Source of the DNA: Methanoplanus endosymbiosus
Lineage (GTDB): Archaea; Halobacteriota; Methanomicrobia; Methanomicrobiales; Methanomicrobiaceae
Assembly: GCF_024662215.1 (NCBI RefSeq)
Contig: NZ_CP096115.1
Coordinates: forward strand, 558,001 to 622,000
Length of the DNA: 64,000 nt
Reading direction: 5' to 3'
Shown here: positions 43,142 to 53,498 of the stretch, one piece after another
How positions within the stretch are numbered: the first letter of the stretch is position 1
How the letters are laid out: every line of letters starts with the position of its first letter
Made by a program: the position numbers and the translations under genes
Notes under the pieces: generated by a model
Databases searched by the model: none
Told to the model about the DNA's origin: nothing
Seen by the model: the letters and a program-made list of their open reading frames with translations, nothing else

Positions 43142-44506
43142 TTATTCCCCCGTCCCCATTGTATCATCAAGCCAGTCGAACTTGGTGCCAAAAGACTGGG
43201 CAAAGGCTCCTAACTGGCAGTGCGAACCGGCCCCGTAATCATCAGAAAATATCACAAATTCCTTTTCACAGGTTAGGTGGTCATAGAGTTCTCTTGCCTG
43301 TGCTCCATCCGGGTCAAAGTGATCGGACGAACCGGCACAGACCAGAGTTGGGCAGCGTATCTTTTCAGCAGTTCCAACGAGTGAAAAATCCATCCATTCC
43401 GCCCAGAACAATGCCGGCGAACTGACATTAAAGACAAACATCCCGTTTTCATTCATCCACCGGGTTCCGGTATTTTCTGCCATGGCACTTCTGATAGCAT
43501 CATTGAACTCAGCCGGATCAGTCTGCAGCCATTCCCTAAGGTCCTCCTTTGTCATGTTCAGATCCGCTCCTCCGTCTTTCTGCAGGTTTTGCATGAGGTT
43601 CTCTCCGACATCGTAAGTTCCTGCATCTGCGATTAAAGCCGAAATCCGGTGCTCATAGGCGGCACCACGGGGAGCAAGATAGCCACCAAGGGAAATTCCC
43701 CAGAGTGCAATCCGGTCCTCATCGACATCAGGCCGGCTCACAGCATAGTCAACAACTGGTGTAATTACATTCTCCCAGTCGGCACGAAACGGAATATTTT
43801 GGACCCTTATTACTTCCCCCTGACCCGGACCCTCGAATGTCAGGACATTGTATCCACGCTTTATCCCCTCCATTGCATATGGATGAAGCTCTTCCTGGTA
43901 ACCATCAAATCCGGTCTGTATGATAAGAAGCGGTCTAATTGTACCGGAATTATCCGCCATATAGAAATAACCCGGCAGAGTTGTATTTCCGTATGGGATG
44001 TCAATAATTTCATGCGGGACAGCATCAAGAGCAAGTGCATCGCGGAATGTTTCCCGGCTCTTTTCCCATGTCTCTATGATGCGGGGGTCGGTTGAGTTGC
44101 CATGCAGGAAGAACTCGGCTGTGCGGTAATATGTTGCAGCACGGAAATACGCCTCCATAGCTGTATGCTTATGTCCGGCTGCAAGGCTCTCATCACCCGC
44201 AGCTTTAAAGGTCTCTGCGGTCTTTTTCCATTCACTGTACCAGCTCTCAAAGTCTCCTTCTTTGATCCGGGACGCAGTGGCAAGGCACTCACCTACATCA
44301 GCCTCTCCTGAATATGAAGATCCGACTGTCCTCATGAGCTGGAAAGCAAACTCCTGATCGGCAAAAACAAGGATAGAGCTTTCAGTTGTATTATCAGCAG
44401 GCGAAACCGGCGATTGCTTAACATTATCGGTGCAGCCTGCAGAGACAGTGATGATAATTGTAATCAGAAGAATGATCGTAATGATATGGGTTTTTCCGGT
44501 TTTCAT
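43142..44506 (-). CDS. Alpha/beta hydrolase lipoprotein
   Basis: 454 residues. A signal sequence with lipobox (VSAGC, Cys near 25) anchors it outside the membrane, followed by a Ser/Thr/Asn linker. A helical cap (about 40-150) leads to the hydrolase core: nucleophile elbow WGISLGG near 267, acid candidate in CAGSSDHFDPDG and His in GAGSHCQLG near the end. The helical N-terminal half plus core resembles FrsA or pseudooxynicotine-hydrolase-type enzymes (DUF1100). Substrate unknown. Monocistronic, divergent from the GH18 gene. Confidence 0.82.
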   Translation of the reverse strand: MKTGKTHIITIILLITIIITVSAGCTDNVKQSPVSPADNTTESSILVFADQEFAFQLMRTVGSSYSGEADVGECLATASRIKEGDFESWYSEWKKTAETFKAAGDESLAAGHKHTAMEAYFRAATYYRTAEFFLHGNSTDPRIIETWEKSRETFRDALALDAVPHEIIDIPYGNTTLPGYFYMADNSGTIRPLLIIQTGFDGYQEELHPYAMEGIKRGYNVLTFEGPGQGEVIRVQNIPFRADWENVITPVVDYAVSRPDVDEDRIALWGISLGGYLAPRGAAYEHRISALIADAGTYDVGENLMQNLQKDGGADLNMTKEDLREWLQTDPAEFNDAIRSAMAENTGTRWMNENGMFVFNVSSPALFWAEWMDFSLVGTAEKIRCPTLVCAGSSDHFDPDGAQARELYDHLTCEKEFVIFSDDYGAGSHCQLGAFAQSFGTKFDWLDDTMGTGE

Positions 44507-45240
44507 AGCTGACTATGGAAAGATAGCATAACAATGATAATAACAGTTACGATAATTCCGGAACTAAATAAACTGACTCTGTAATAGAATAACACTATTA
44601 AATGGCCTTCTGATTTAAATTCCTTTAATCCGGAGTTTTTTTAATATTTGTCTGGATCATATGGGACTTTGCGCTTTATTTAGGCATTATGCTGCCTGTA
44701 GAGGCTTCATATGACTCATTGTGGCTTTTTATGCCAATATGTGATTTGTGTAATCCCCGTTATTACCGGGTTTTTTTGTCCAATTGCCGTTTAAGTCCTG
44801 TTTTCCTGATTATACCGGGTTTGGCTGACAGATAAAGTGCAAAAAGAACCTTGATACCCGGAGTAACCCGTTTTCCCTGAAGTGTTGGAATTTTAGAAAG
44901 GTGAGATTTTTAAAGGTCATTTTGAGCTTATTTTCTCCAGATGAGGGCTTTGTGTGACGTTGGATGCGGGAGCTTAAAAAAGCTGAAATCCAGTCTTTAT
45001 TTTGAATAATTCCTGATTATTGGGGTTTATTGTGGGTGCTGTAATTGTGTATTTTATCCTGAGGATGTTTTGTATGGGCCAGTCCTGAAAAAGGCAATAC
45101 AGGCTTTCTGTGTGGATTGGTTTTTCCTGAGTTCAGGCTCCCCATATTGGGAACTTATTAATAAGATAAATACAAAGGAGAAAATATGGCCGATTAGGGT
45201 CCTGATAATAAAACAGCAATTTGGATTGGAGGAATGAGAT
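44507..45240. other. 734-bp intergenic region, no gene seen
   Basis: Divergent upstream region between the hydrolase lipoprotein and the GH18 gene. I see no convincing ORF, RNA gene or repeat. An AT-rich stretch at about 45145-45180 (attaataagataaatac) is the likely promoter of the GH18 gene, whose start is preceded by TTGGAGGAATGAGAT. The length suggests a regulated promoter or a lost gene. Confidence 0.5.
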
Positions 45241-46878
45241 ATGAAAAAAACAGAAGATAGAAGGAAATATTATGGCAGATTCTGGTTGCCGGGATTTATA
45301 GCTATTATCTTTTTACTTGTATTGTGCTGCACAATGTCTGTTTCAGGGGCATCATGGACAGCAGATTCCGGTTATATCACTGAGGAATCCGGGTGGCCGG
45401 ATAAAGTATTCGCACCTTATGTTGATACTACACTGTGGTGTCAGAAGGAAGGCGGGTACTATAACCTGAAGACCGCATATCTTTCAACCGGACAGAAACA
45501 CTATACCCTTGCATTTATTGTAAGTGATGGAAATGCCAATCCGACATGGGGCGGATATAGCAGTCTTGGAATGGATTCAGACCATTTTGTAGATAAAATA
45601 AATTACATCCGTTCGGTAGGCGGCGATGTTGCAATATCTTTTGGTGGATCAACCGGAGTAGAGATTGCAGTGAACAACACTGACATTGATACGCTTACAT
45701 CAAAATACCAGCAGGTAATTGACAAATATAACCCAACATGGATTGATTTTGATATTGAAGGATTTGCACTTGAAGACAGACCTTCAGTAGGAAGAAGAAG
45801 CTTAGCAATAAAAAGACTACAGGACAATAATCCCGGACTTAAAATCGGGTTCTGTCTTCCTGTTATACCTACAGGACTGAATGCCTTTGGCCTCAATGTA
45901 ATCGACAATGCTACCGAAAATGGCGTAGAAATTGATATAGTGAATCTTATGGTTATGGATTACTATGTTTCATCTGTTGAGGGAAAAATGGGAGATGCTG
46001 CAATTTCAGCAACACAGGGAACTTATAACCAGCTAACAGAGCGAAACATCTCTGCAACGCTGGGCATGACACCAATGATAGGACAGAATGATGCTGACCG
46101 GGAAATATTTACTATTGCTAATGCAAACCAGGTCAAAGACTGGGCAGAAACAAAAGACTGGGTCACAATGCTTGGTATGTGGTCTCTTAACAGGGACAAT
46201 GACGGAAGCGATGGACAGGAAAGATATCAGTGGTCACAACTGGACCAGGAAAATTTTGAGTTTACTGATATATTCAAAGGTTTCACGACCGGATTTACAT
46301 CTGCACAACTACTGATCCCGGACATCAGCATTCCTGCAAATTCCACATATGTGATTCCTGTTAAGGTATCCGGGATTACCAATGCAGAGAAAGTAGCATG
46401 TTCATTAAAATGGAATTCCTCAGTCATCACGGTTAGCGGAGTTAAGGCAAATAATTCAGTATTTCTTGGCTCTTTAGTCACACTGAACCTTAAAGAGGAC
46501 CAGGCCGACCTTGTTCTTACCAATACCGGTTCAATGACAGATACAGAACCGGAAGCATTGTTTGACATCTCAATAATACCAAGAGGAAACAACAAAGATT
46601 CGTCCAGCATATCTGTATTTAATTCGACATGGACTGATAAGGATCTGATAGAACACAATCTCGAATGCACCGGAGGTAATATCAGTATTTTCGGGGTTAA
46701 AGGTGATTTCAATGGCAACGGAGCTGTCGATATTGGCGATGTTTCAAGAGTATCATATATGGTTGCCGAACTAACGCCCGTGAATCTGGCCGCAGACTTT
46801 AATGGTAATGGATATGTTGATGTAGGAGATGCTGCTATAATTGCATGGTATTATATTGGAAAGGAGAGCAGCCTTTAA
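45241..46878 (+). CDS. Secreted GH18 chitinase-like protein with cohesin-like and dockerin modules
   Basis: 545 residues. Signal peptide about 14-38. Residues 40-340 are a GH18 domain: FAPYVDTTLW, ISFGGSTGVEIA and the catalytic IDFDIEG, in which the Glu is the acid/base for beta-1,4-GlcNAc hydrolysis. A beta-sandwich resembling cohesin follows (about 345-475: IPVKVSGITNAEKVACSL, SVITVSGVKA). The C-terminus has two dockerin calcium loops, DFNGNGAVDIGD and DFNGNGYVDVGD. GGAGG is 8 bases before the ATG. Together with other surface proteins it may form a small cellulosome-like complex. No chitin-binding domain is seen. Confidence 0.88.
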   Translation: MKKTEDRRKYYGRFWLPGFIAIIFLLVLCCTMSVSGASWTADSGYITEESGWPDKVFAPYVDTTLWCQKEGGYYNLKTAYLSTGQKHYTLAFIVSDGNANPTWGGYSSLGMDSDHFVDKINYIRSVGGDVAISFGGSTGVEIAVNNTDIDTLTSKYQQVIDKYNPTWIDFDIEGFALEDRPSVGRRSLAIKRLQDNNPGLKIGFCLPVIPTGLNAFGLNVIDNATENGVEIDIVNLMVMDYYVSSVEGKMGDAAISATQGTYNQLTERNISATLGMTPMIGQNDADREIFTIANANQVKDWAETKDWVTMLGMWSLNRDNDGSDGQERYQWSQLDQENFEFTDIFKGFTTGFTSAQLLIPDISIPANSTYVIPVKVSGITNAEKVACSLKWNSSVITVSGVKANNSVFLGSLVTLNLKEDQADLVLTNTGSMTDTEPEALFDISIIPRGNNKDSSSISVFNSTWTDKDLIEHNLECTGGNISIFGVKGDFNGNGAVDIGDVSRVSYMVAELTPVNLAADFNGNGYVDVGDAAIIAWYYIGKESSL

Positions 46879-46883
46879 TCCAT

Positions 46884-46895
46884 TCTTTTTTTTAT
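46884..46895 (+). terminator. T-run after GH18 gene
   Basis: A run of eight T directly downstream of the GH18 stop, a typical archaeal terminator. The rest of 46896-47214 shows no gene, RNA or repeat that I can support. Confidence 0.5.
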
Positions 46896-47214
46896 TCAGA
46901 ACAGTTCCATTTATAGACAACACTATGAACTACGTCATGCTATCGCAATCATGCTTCCTGTGAGATTAATGAAAATATCCGCACCTGTTTTTCGCAAATT
47001 ACCATCAAATTGCTGATATCCGGTTCACATGGCATTCTGTGATAGGAAAAGGACCATTATATTGACAGCACTATTTCTTTCTATATTGTTTCCACAATCA
47101 CATTCCGTATTACGCTTAAAAAAAGGCATATCGTGTAATTTACCACACACAACATGCTTTGGAAAATGGTATTTTCAGGATAATTCTATCCTGTCCTGAT
47201 TGTTTCGTGTTTTT

Positions 47215-49212
47215 CTACAGATATTTGTCAAACCAGTCGAGGCTTTCCTGCCAGTAATCCATGCGATGTTTCGGTTCGGAGATAACATGCCCTTCTCTCG
47301 GATACGTGACCATCCGGGTCGGGACACCCTGCAGAGCGAGTGCTGTATACATCTCCTGTGCCTGTGAGGGAGGAATTCTGGTATCCGCTTCCCCATGGAT
47401 AAACAGAACCGGTGTTGTGACATTCTTTACTGAACCGATTGCTGAATGGGATTTTATGCACTCATAATCTCCCCAGACATTTGTATTCAGATAGTCAGGA
47501 ATGAGTTGTTCCGCATCGGTTGTAAGTGTAAAACTGATGAGATCGGACAATCCGGCGTATGATACAGCTGCTTTGAACCGGTCCGTCTGTGTTACCGTCC
47601 AGTCGGTCATATAGCCTCCATAACTATGCCCCATAATTCCCAGTCTGTTGGGATCAGCAATTCCTTCTTCAACAAGGTAGTCCACACCGCTCATCATATC
47701 TTCGTAATCCATTCCGCCCCAGTCTTCGACATTTGCCTCCCGGAAATCAATACCACGCCCGGATGATCCACGGATGTTTGACCGGAGCACAGCATACCCC
47801 TCTGAAGAAGCAACCGGGATCGGAAGTTCATTGGTGTAGTAATTATCGTAGGAAGTTCCTGCCGGACCACCGTGAACGAATACGATAAGTGGACATTTCT
47901 GCCCATTTATGTAATTAAAGGGGTAGGTCAGAACTCCTTCTATATTCAGACCATCGGAGGATTCCCAGCTGATAATCTCTGTTTCTGCAACCGGGAGACT
48001 GCGGATGTCATCATTGACCTCTGTCACCTGCACGGGGGAGAATGAATCAGCAGTTGTGATGTACCCCTCATCAGGAGATGTTGCATTCTCCCACGAGAAC
48101 CCAATCATTTGTGCGTTGTGATCCAATTGAGAAGACCAAAGAACTCCATCAGGAGGCCCGAAATATTCCGGTTCGCTCCCGTCGACAGGCAGCATGCCGA
48201 TTATGACTTGCTCATCCTGGCATTCCATGAACCACAGAAATGACTGATCAGCTGACCATCCGAATAGAATAGGATTGTTGTCATATGTCGGTGCAAGCCG
48301 GATAGTATTTTCTCCGTTTAACTCAGTAATATAGGCAGAATTGTTGAAAAAAATCGATTTTCCGACAGTGCATGCAGTAAATGCAACATACTTCCCATCC
48401 GGAGAAAAGACGGGATTTGTTTTTGATGCTATGGCGGTGGTGAGTGGTCTGATACTTCCGTCTGAAAGCCTGACAACTGAGATGTCCTGGGTACCAAAAT
48501 CTTTAAACTCTGCGGTCTTCTGGTGTGAAAATGCGATCGAACTCCCGTCCGGTGCCCAGCTGAAATCCATGACACTACAGTCACCGCCGGCAATCTTCAC
48601 CGGTTCTGCTCCGTGCTCTGCCGGAATGGTCCACAGGGATATCATCGGCGGGTTTTCGCCCGCAACAGTACGGTCGTTTTTCTCCTCTTCCCGTTTTATC
48701 TGCTCTTCTGTTGGAGGTTTTGGCATCGTAAATGCGATGGTATCTCCCTGTGGAGACTAGGCGAAACTGATTACGGGGGTTTCTGTATTGGTGACCTGTG
48801 TGGCTTCTCCTCCTCCGGAAGGAACTACCCAGATATTGTTTGTCCCGGAGGAATCTGAGAGAAATGCAATTTTAGTCTCATCCGGAGACCACCGGGGTGA
48901 TGATGTGGAAACTTCTCCTGCCAGAAGGAGCCGGGGTTTACTTCCATCAAGGCGTTTTTCGTAGGCCTGTGAGTGCATCTCACTTTTTGTATCGTTTATC
49001 AGGGGTTTTATTACGGTATAGATTACCTTTGTTCCGTCAGATGAGGGGCAGACGTCGGTAACCATTGCGATCTCCATCATATCTTCAACCGTCCATTCTT
49101 CCCCGGAGCCGGTCTGTGATGCACAGACAGACTGAGCGAGCATACTACACAGAAGAACGAGAACCAGAACAGGAATACTAAATTTTACCGGATGTTTACA
49201 ATTCAATCCCAT
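47215..49212 (-). pseudogene. S9 prolyl-oligopeptidase-family peptidase with amber stop
   Basis: Paralogue of the neighbouring gene at 49317. The first 151 codons (signal peptide and first beta-propeller blades) end at TAG (48757-48759), where the intact copy has TGG in ISFAWSPQGD. Downstream, the frame continues without further defect through the peptidase: nucleophile GHSYGGYMTDW, Asp in HGEADTRIPP and His in REGHVISEP. One base change therefore inactivates it. An internal start at 48726 would give a protein without signal peptide. The last 500 bp are virtually identical to the paralogue, indicating recent gene conversion. Methanogen amber decoding as pyrrolysine is possible only if the host has that machinery. 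Confidence 0.85.
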
Positions 49213-49297
49213 TTTACATCAGAGAGTAATTGCATATCAGGTTCCATAAATGTATCCTCTTCCTGAAAAAAATGATGGTACCAGGACCGTTCTCCGG
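49141..49297 (-). repeat. Shared 5' cassette, copy 1 (upstream region + signal peptide)
   Basis: Upstream region and first codons (MGLNCKHPVKF) of the amber-interrupted S9 gene. The same sequence recurs at 51246-51402 and 55476-55620, in front of an S9 gene and an unrelated beta-lactamase-like gene. It contains a box acatttatgg about 45 bp before the ATG, a likely promoter element. No strong ribosome site is present. Confidence 0.75.
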
Positions 49298-49316
49298 CAT
49301 CCTGATATCCCGGGTT

Positions 49317-51317
49317 TCATTTCAGATATTTGTCAAACCAGTCGAGGCTTTCCTGCCAGTAATCCATGCGATGTTTCGGTTCGGAGATAACATGCCCTTC
49401 TCTCGGATACGTGACCATCCGGGTCGGGACACCCTGCAGAGCGAGTGCTGTATACATCTCCTGTGCCTGTGAGGGAGGAATTCTGGTATCCGCTTCCCCA
49501 TGGATAAACAGAACCGGTGTTGTGACATTCTTTACTGAACCGATTGCTGAATGGGATTTTATGCACTCATAATCTCCCCAGACATTTGTATTCAGATAGT
49601 CAGGAATGAGTTGTTCCGCATCGGTTGTAAGTGTAAAACTGATGAGATCGGACAATCCGGCGTATGATACAGCTGCTTTGAACCGGTCCGTCTGTGTTAC
49701 CGTCCAGTCGGTCATATAGCCTCCATAACTGTGCCCCATAATTCCCAGTCTGTCCGGATCAGCAATTCCCTCGTCGATAAGATAATCCACACCGTTCATG
49801 ACATCATTGAAGTCCATTCCACCCCAGTCTTCGACATTTGCCATGCGGAAATCAATACCACGCCCGGATGATCCACGGATGTTTGGCCGGAGAACAGCAT
49901 ACCCCTCTGAGGAAAGGATCGGGAGTGGAAATACATCGGAATAGTAGGTCTCATAGAAAGTGTCCACCGGACCACCATGAATATTTACAATAAGCGGATA
50001 TTTCTGCCCATTTTCGTAATGAAGAGGGTATGTCAGAACACCTTCAATCCTCAGACCATCAGAGGATTCCCAGCTGATAATCTCAGTTTCTGCAACCGGG
50101 AGACTGCGGACACAATCATTGATCTCTGTCACCTTAATTGGGGAGAATGAATCAGCAGGTGTGATGTACCCCTCATCCGGAGATGTTGCATTCTCCCACG
50201 AGAATCCAATCATGTGTGCATTGGTATCCAGTATAGAAGACAAGACATTCCCATCAGGTGGACCAAAATATTCCGGTTCGCTCCCGTCGACGGGCAGCAT
50301 GCCAATTTTCTTCTGCTCGCCGCGATTCTCGGTGAACCACAGAAAAGACTGGTCGGCTGACCAGCCGAAGAGCGTAGGAAAATTATCATATGTCGGTGCA
50401 AGTCTGACGGCATTGTCTCCATCAACCTCTGCAATATAGACCGAGTAGTTAGAAAAAGTCGTTGATCCAACGGGGCCGGCAATACATGCAACAGACGTTC
50501 CATCCGGAGAAAAGAGAGGATTTCCTTTTGGTCCTATAGCGGTGGTGAGTGGGCTGATACTCCCGTCTGACAGTCTGACAACTGAGATGTCCATAGTGTC
50601 CAAATCACTAATCTCTGCGGTCTTCTGGTGTGAAAACGCAATCGAACTCCCGTCCGGGGCCCAGCTGAAATCCGTGACACTGCAGTCACCGCCGGCAACC
50701 TTCACCGGTTCTGCTCCGGGCTCTGCCGGAATGGTCCACAGGGTTATCATCGGCGGGTTTTCGCCCGCAACAGTACGGTCGTTTTTCTCCTCTTCCCGTT
50801 TTATCTGCTCTTCTGTTGGAGGTTTTGGCATCGTAAATGCGATGGTATCTCCCTGTGGAGACCAGGCGAAACTGATTACGGGGGTTTCTGTATTGGTGAC
50901 CTGTGTGGCTTCTCCTCCTCCGGAAGGAACTACCCAGATATTGTTTGTCCCGGAGGAATCTGAGAGAAATGCAATTTTAGTCTCATCCGGAGACCACCGG
51001 GGTGATGATGTGGAAACTTCTCCTGCCAGAAGGAGCCGGGGTTTACTTCCATCAAGGCGTTTTTCGTAGGCCTGTGAGTGCATCTCACTTTTTGTATCGT
51101 TTATCAGGGGTTTTATTACGGTATAGATTACCTTTGTTCCGTCAGATGAGGGGCAGACATCATTTACCGTTGCGATCTCCATCATATCCTCAATCGTCCA
51201 TTCTTCCTCAGCGCCGGTCTGCGATGCGAAAACCGGGTGAATGACCATACAACACAGAAGAACGAGAACCAGAACAGGAACACTCAATTTTACCTGATGT
51301 TTACAATTCAATCCCAT
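49317..51317 (-). CDS. Secreted S9 prolyl-oligopeptidase-family peptidase
   Basis: 666 residues. Signal peptide (LVLVLLCCMVIHPVFA, cleaved near 32). Residues 50-400 form a TolB/WD40-like beta-propeller with repeated SPRWSPDETKIAF-type blades that gate access. The C-terminal 260 residues are the serine peptidase: GHSYGGYMTDW nucleophile (about 510), Asp in HGEADTRIPP (about 605), His in REGHVISEP (about 640). Acylaminoacyl-peptidase or dipeptidyl-peptidase-like, acting outside the cell on peptides. It is the intact member of a tandem pair and uses the shared 5' cassette. Confidence 0.9.
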   Translation of the reverse strand: MGLNCKHQVKLSVPVLVLVLLCCMVIHPVFASQTGAEEEWTIEDMMEIATVNDVCPSSDGTKVIYTVIKPLINDTKSEMHSQAYEKRLDGSKPRLLLAGEVSTSSPRWSPDETKIAFLSDSSGTNNIWVVPSGGGEATQVTNTETPVISFAWSPQGDTIAFTMPKPPTEEQIKREEEKNDRTVAGENPPMITLWTIPAEPGAEPVKVAGGDCSVTDFSWAPDGSSIAFSHQKTAEISDLDTMDISVVRLSDGSISPLTTAIGPKGNPLFSPDGTSVACIAGPVGSTTFSNYSVYIAEVDGDNAVRLAPTYDNFPTLFGWSADQSFLWFTENRGEQKKIGMLPVDGSEPEYFGPPDGNVLSSILDTNAHMIGFSWENATSPDEGYITPADSFSPIKVTEINDCVRSLPVAETEIISWESSDGLRIEGVLTYPLHYENGQKYPLIVNIHGGPVDTFYETYYSDVFPLPILSSEGYAVLRPNIRGSSGRGIDFRMANVEDWGGMDFNDVMNGVDYLIDEGIADPDRLGIMGHSYGGYMTDWTVTQTDRFKAAVSYAGLSDLISFTLTTDAEQLIPDYLNTNVWGDYECIKSHSAIGSVKNVTTPVLFIHGEADTRIPPSQAQEMYTALALQGVPTRMVTYPREGHVISEPKHRMDYWQESLDWFDKYLK

Positions 51318-51402
51318 TTTACATCAGAGAGTAATTGCATATCAGGTTCCATAAATGTATCTCCGTCCTGAAAATATGATTGTATCAGGACCGTTCTCTG
51401 CG
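51246..51402 (-). repeat. Shared 5' cassette, copy 2
   Basis: Upstream region and signal-peptide start of the intact S9 gene. Nearly identical to copy 1 over about 150 bp and strongly similar to copy 3 ahead of the beta-lactamase-like gene. Confidence 0.75.
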
Positions 51403-51411
51403 GTCTGGAGA

Positions 51412-51665
51412 GTACGGAGAGTCCGGCGTTTTGAGAGACATCTGTCAAAACTCCGGATCCCCCCGATGATGGACGTTTTCACATTTTTGCCTGAGTTGCC
51501 GGGGAGGTTTTTTCCGGAGTATTGTGCTCTTCTTCCTCACAGCCGGAAAAAGAACAGGTTCCAGAAGTTCGCCCACCATATCATCATGAAGATTCCGGCA
51601 GGAACTGCAGCACTGTCTGCGGCACAGGCCGGATTACATGCAGGAGTGCAGAGGATTAAAATTAG
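51412..51665 (-). pseudogene. Deletion remnant of a beta-lactamase-like paralogue
   Basis: 51485-51600 matches the 3' end and downstream flank of the gene at 53499 (agaacaggttccagaagttc and surroundings). 51605-51665 then matches the region coding its signal-peptide cleavage area. A paralogue has thus lost nearly all of its middle. 51412-51450 also resembles the segment at 55630-55665. No protein can be made. This accounts for most of the interval 51318-51725. Confidence 0.6.
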
Positions 51666-51725
51666 AGAAAATGTGATGGTGCAGGTTTTCCGTGGTGACA
51701 CCGCCTGCGGTCATTTTCAGACATA

Positions 51726-53300
51726 ATGCTTTTTAATAGATACAATATATTATCATTCATGAACATGAAGTTTCTTGGACTGATTCCTGCCCTTATGATT
51801 ACCCTGTTGCTTGCGATTGCCTGTGCCGGGTGTATGGAGTCATCCGATGGCCAGATGAAAGAAACCCCTGCACCCGCTTCTTCAGCAGACGACATCTTTT
51901 TGCAGGCGGAGACAGCGATGGCAGGAGGCAACTACCGCACCGCTGCTTCCCTCTATGAAGATGCATTCGCTCTCTATCAGGAGAAAGGCGACAGTGATCA
52001 TGCCCTTCCCGCACGAAACGGCATGTTTCGTGCTATGAGGGCGACTGAAGGGTTTCCATACAACCGGACCACTGCAGAAGCGGTGATGCGTGAGACGACC
52101 CCCACACTTACCGTGGATGAAACAGACACCTGGCTTGATGAACGTGCACAGACGATCACCTCAGACGGGGAGACCCTCTACTTCGAGGATGTGGCACAGA
52201 ATTACTTCTATGCGGACAGTGAGAAGCTGTCATTGTCAGATAATAGGTATGATTTCAGATATGCTACCCGCTACGCAATTCCTGCGGATGGGACTTCTGC
52301 CGGTAACAGCACCACTCCGTATGTAAACCCCGTCCGGTACACCGGCACTGAAGCGCTTGACCTCCCGGCAGATGTCCTGCCAGAAACTGGAGTTATATCC
52401 ATCTGGTATCCCCTCCCACTGGAGACTGCATCGCAGCGGGACGTTGTTGTGACAAATATTTCCCATAAAGAGTATATCATCACCGGGCCGGTGACAGAAG
52501 GAGAAATTGCATATGTCTACTATGAGATCCCTGCCAATGAAATCGGGGAGAACCTCACCATCACTATAGATATTGCATTTACCTCATACGAACGGAAATT
52601 TGAAGTTGACCCGGCAAAAATCGGGACATATGATACAACTGACCCTGAATATATCCTCTATACTTCCTCCGGACGGAATATTGCAGTAACAGATGAAATT
52701 CGTGACCTCGCCATGGCGATCGTTGGCAATGAAACGAATCCATATCTTCAGGCGCAGGCACTATGCCTGTACGTCATCGACACCTATCCTTACAATCATG
52801 TCCCCCATATTTCCCTCGACACAGTCGTTCCCAAAGTGCCGGAGTCATCCTACATGCTTAAAACCGGCCATGGAGACTGTGGGACACAGGGTATGCTCTT
52901 CTCTGCACTCTGCCGGTCCCTTGGCATTCCCGCACGTTCAACAGGTGGGTACACAATGACTTCAGGTGCGATTCCCAGTTGTCACTTCTGGGCTGAATAT
53001 TATATTGAAGACTACGGCTGGATCCCCTGTGACATAACGTTTGCAAAGAGCGTTGATAAATTTGACATTGGAGAAGATGACCGTGAAACCTTTAGGACAT
53101 ATTACACAAATGGTCTCGATCCAACAAGAATTATAATCCAGAAAGATGTTGATGCACCGATGGACCCCTCCATCCCCGCAGATGCTGTCGTATTCAGGGC
53201 TGCCCTGCAGTCTCCGGCAATCATATGTGATACTGCAGAAGATGATCTTGATCTCATCGCAGAGGACCACTTCAGTATAACGCTGAATGAAGAGTATTAG
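51726..53300 (+). CDS. Transglutaminase-like lipoprotein
   Basis: 524 residues from the first ATG; ATG 51759 or 51765 would give a more usual signal peptide. Lipobox ACAGC places it on the outer face. Residues 55-95 look like one TPR-type helix pair (ETAMAGGNYRTAASLYEDA). The C-terminal domain has the transglutaminase-like triad: Cys in GHGDCGTQGML, His in SCHFWAEYY and Asp in WIPCD. Family members are peptidases or transamidases of surface proteins. It is on the opposite strand from its neighbours and ends before a T-run at 53317-53323. Unrelated in sequence to the membrane transglutaminase at 2085 beyond the core. Confidence 0.85.
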   Translation: MLFNRYNILSFMNMKFLGLIPALMITLLLAIACAGCMESSDGQMKETPAPASSADDIFLQAETAMAGGNYRTAASLYEDAFALYQEKGDSDHALPARNGMFRAMRATEGFPYNRTTAEAVMRETTPTLTVDETDTWLDERAQTITSDGETLYFEDVAQNYFYADSEKLSLSDNRYDFRYATRYAIPADGTSAGNSTTPYVNPVRYTGTEALDLPADVLPETGVISIWYPLPLETASQRDVVVTNISHKEYIITGPVTEGEIAYVYYEIPANEIGENLTITIDIAFTSYERKFEVDPAKIGTYDTTDPEYILYTSSGRNIAVTDEIRDLAMAIVGNETNPYLQAQALCLYVIDTYPYNHVPHISLDTVVPKVPESSYMLKTGHGDCGTQGMLFSALCRSLGIPARSTGGYTMTSGAIPSCHFWAEYYIEDYGWIPCDITFAKSVDKFDIGEDDRETFRTYYTNGLDPTRIIIQKDVDAPMDPSIPADAVVFRAALQSPAIICDTAEDDLDLIAEDHFSITLNEEY

Positions 53301-53316
53301 AGAATCACTCATCTCA

Positions 53317-53323
53317 TTTTTTT
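53317..53323 (+). terminator. T-run after transglutaminase lipoprotein gene
   Basis: Seven consecutive T shortly after the stop at 53300, consistent with archaeal oligo-T termination. Confidence 0.4.
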
Positions 53324-53498
53324 GTAGTGTCTGTCTTAGTTGGTATATTCAGCCATTACCGCCAAAAAGCCCATTCAAAAAGTTTGCCTGCTTTGGCAGG
53401 GTTGAAGTCCTCCGGCCGGAATTCCCCGAATACGGCCGTTTTCACATTTTTGCCTGAGTTATAAGAAAGAAGTTTCCGGAGTATTGTGTTCTTTTTCT

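Noticed and set aside
48757-48759. Pyrrolysine codon in the S9 gene
   Set aside because: The paralogue has Trp here, peptidase S9 is not a known pyrrolysine protein, and no pyl genes are visible in the window. Kept only as an open alternative in the findings.
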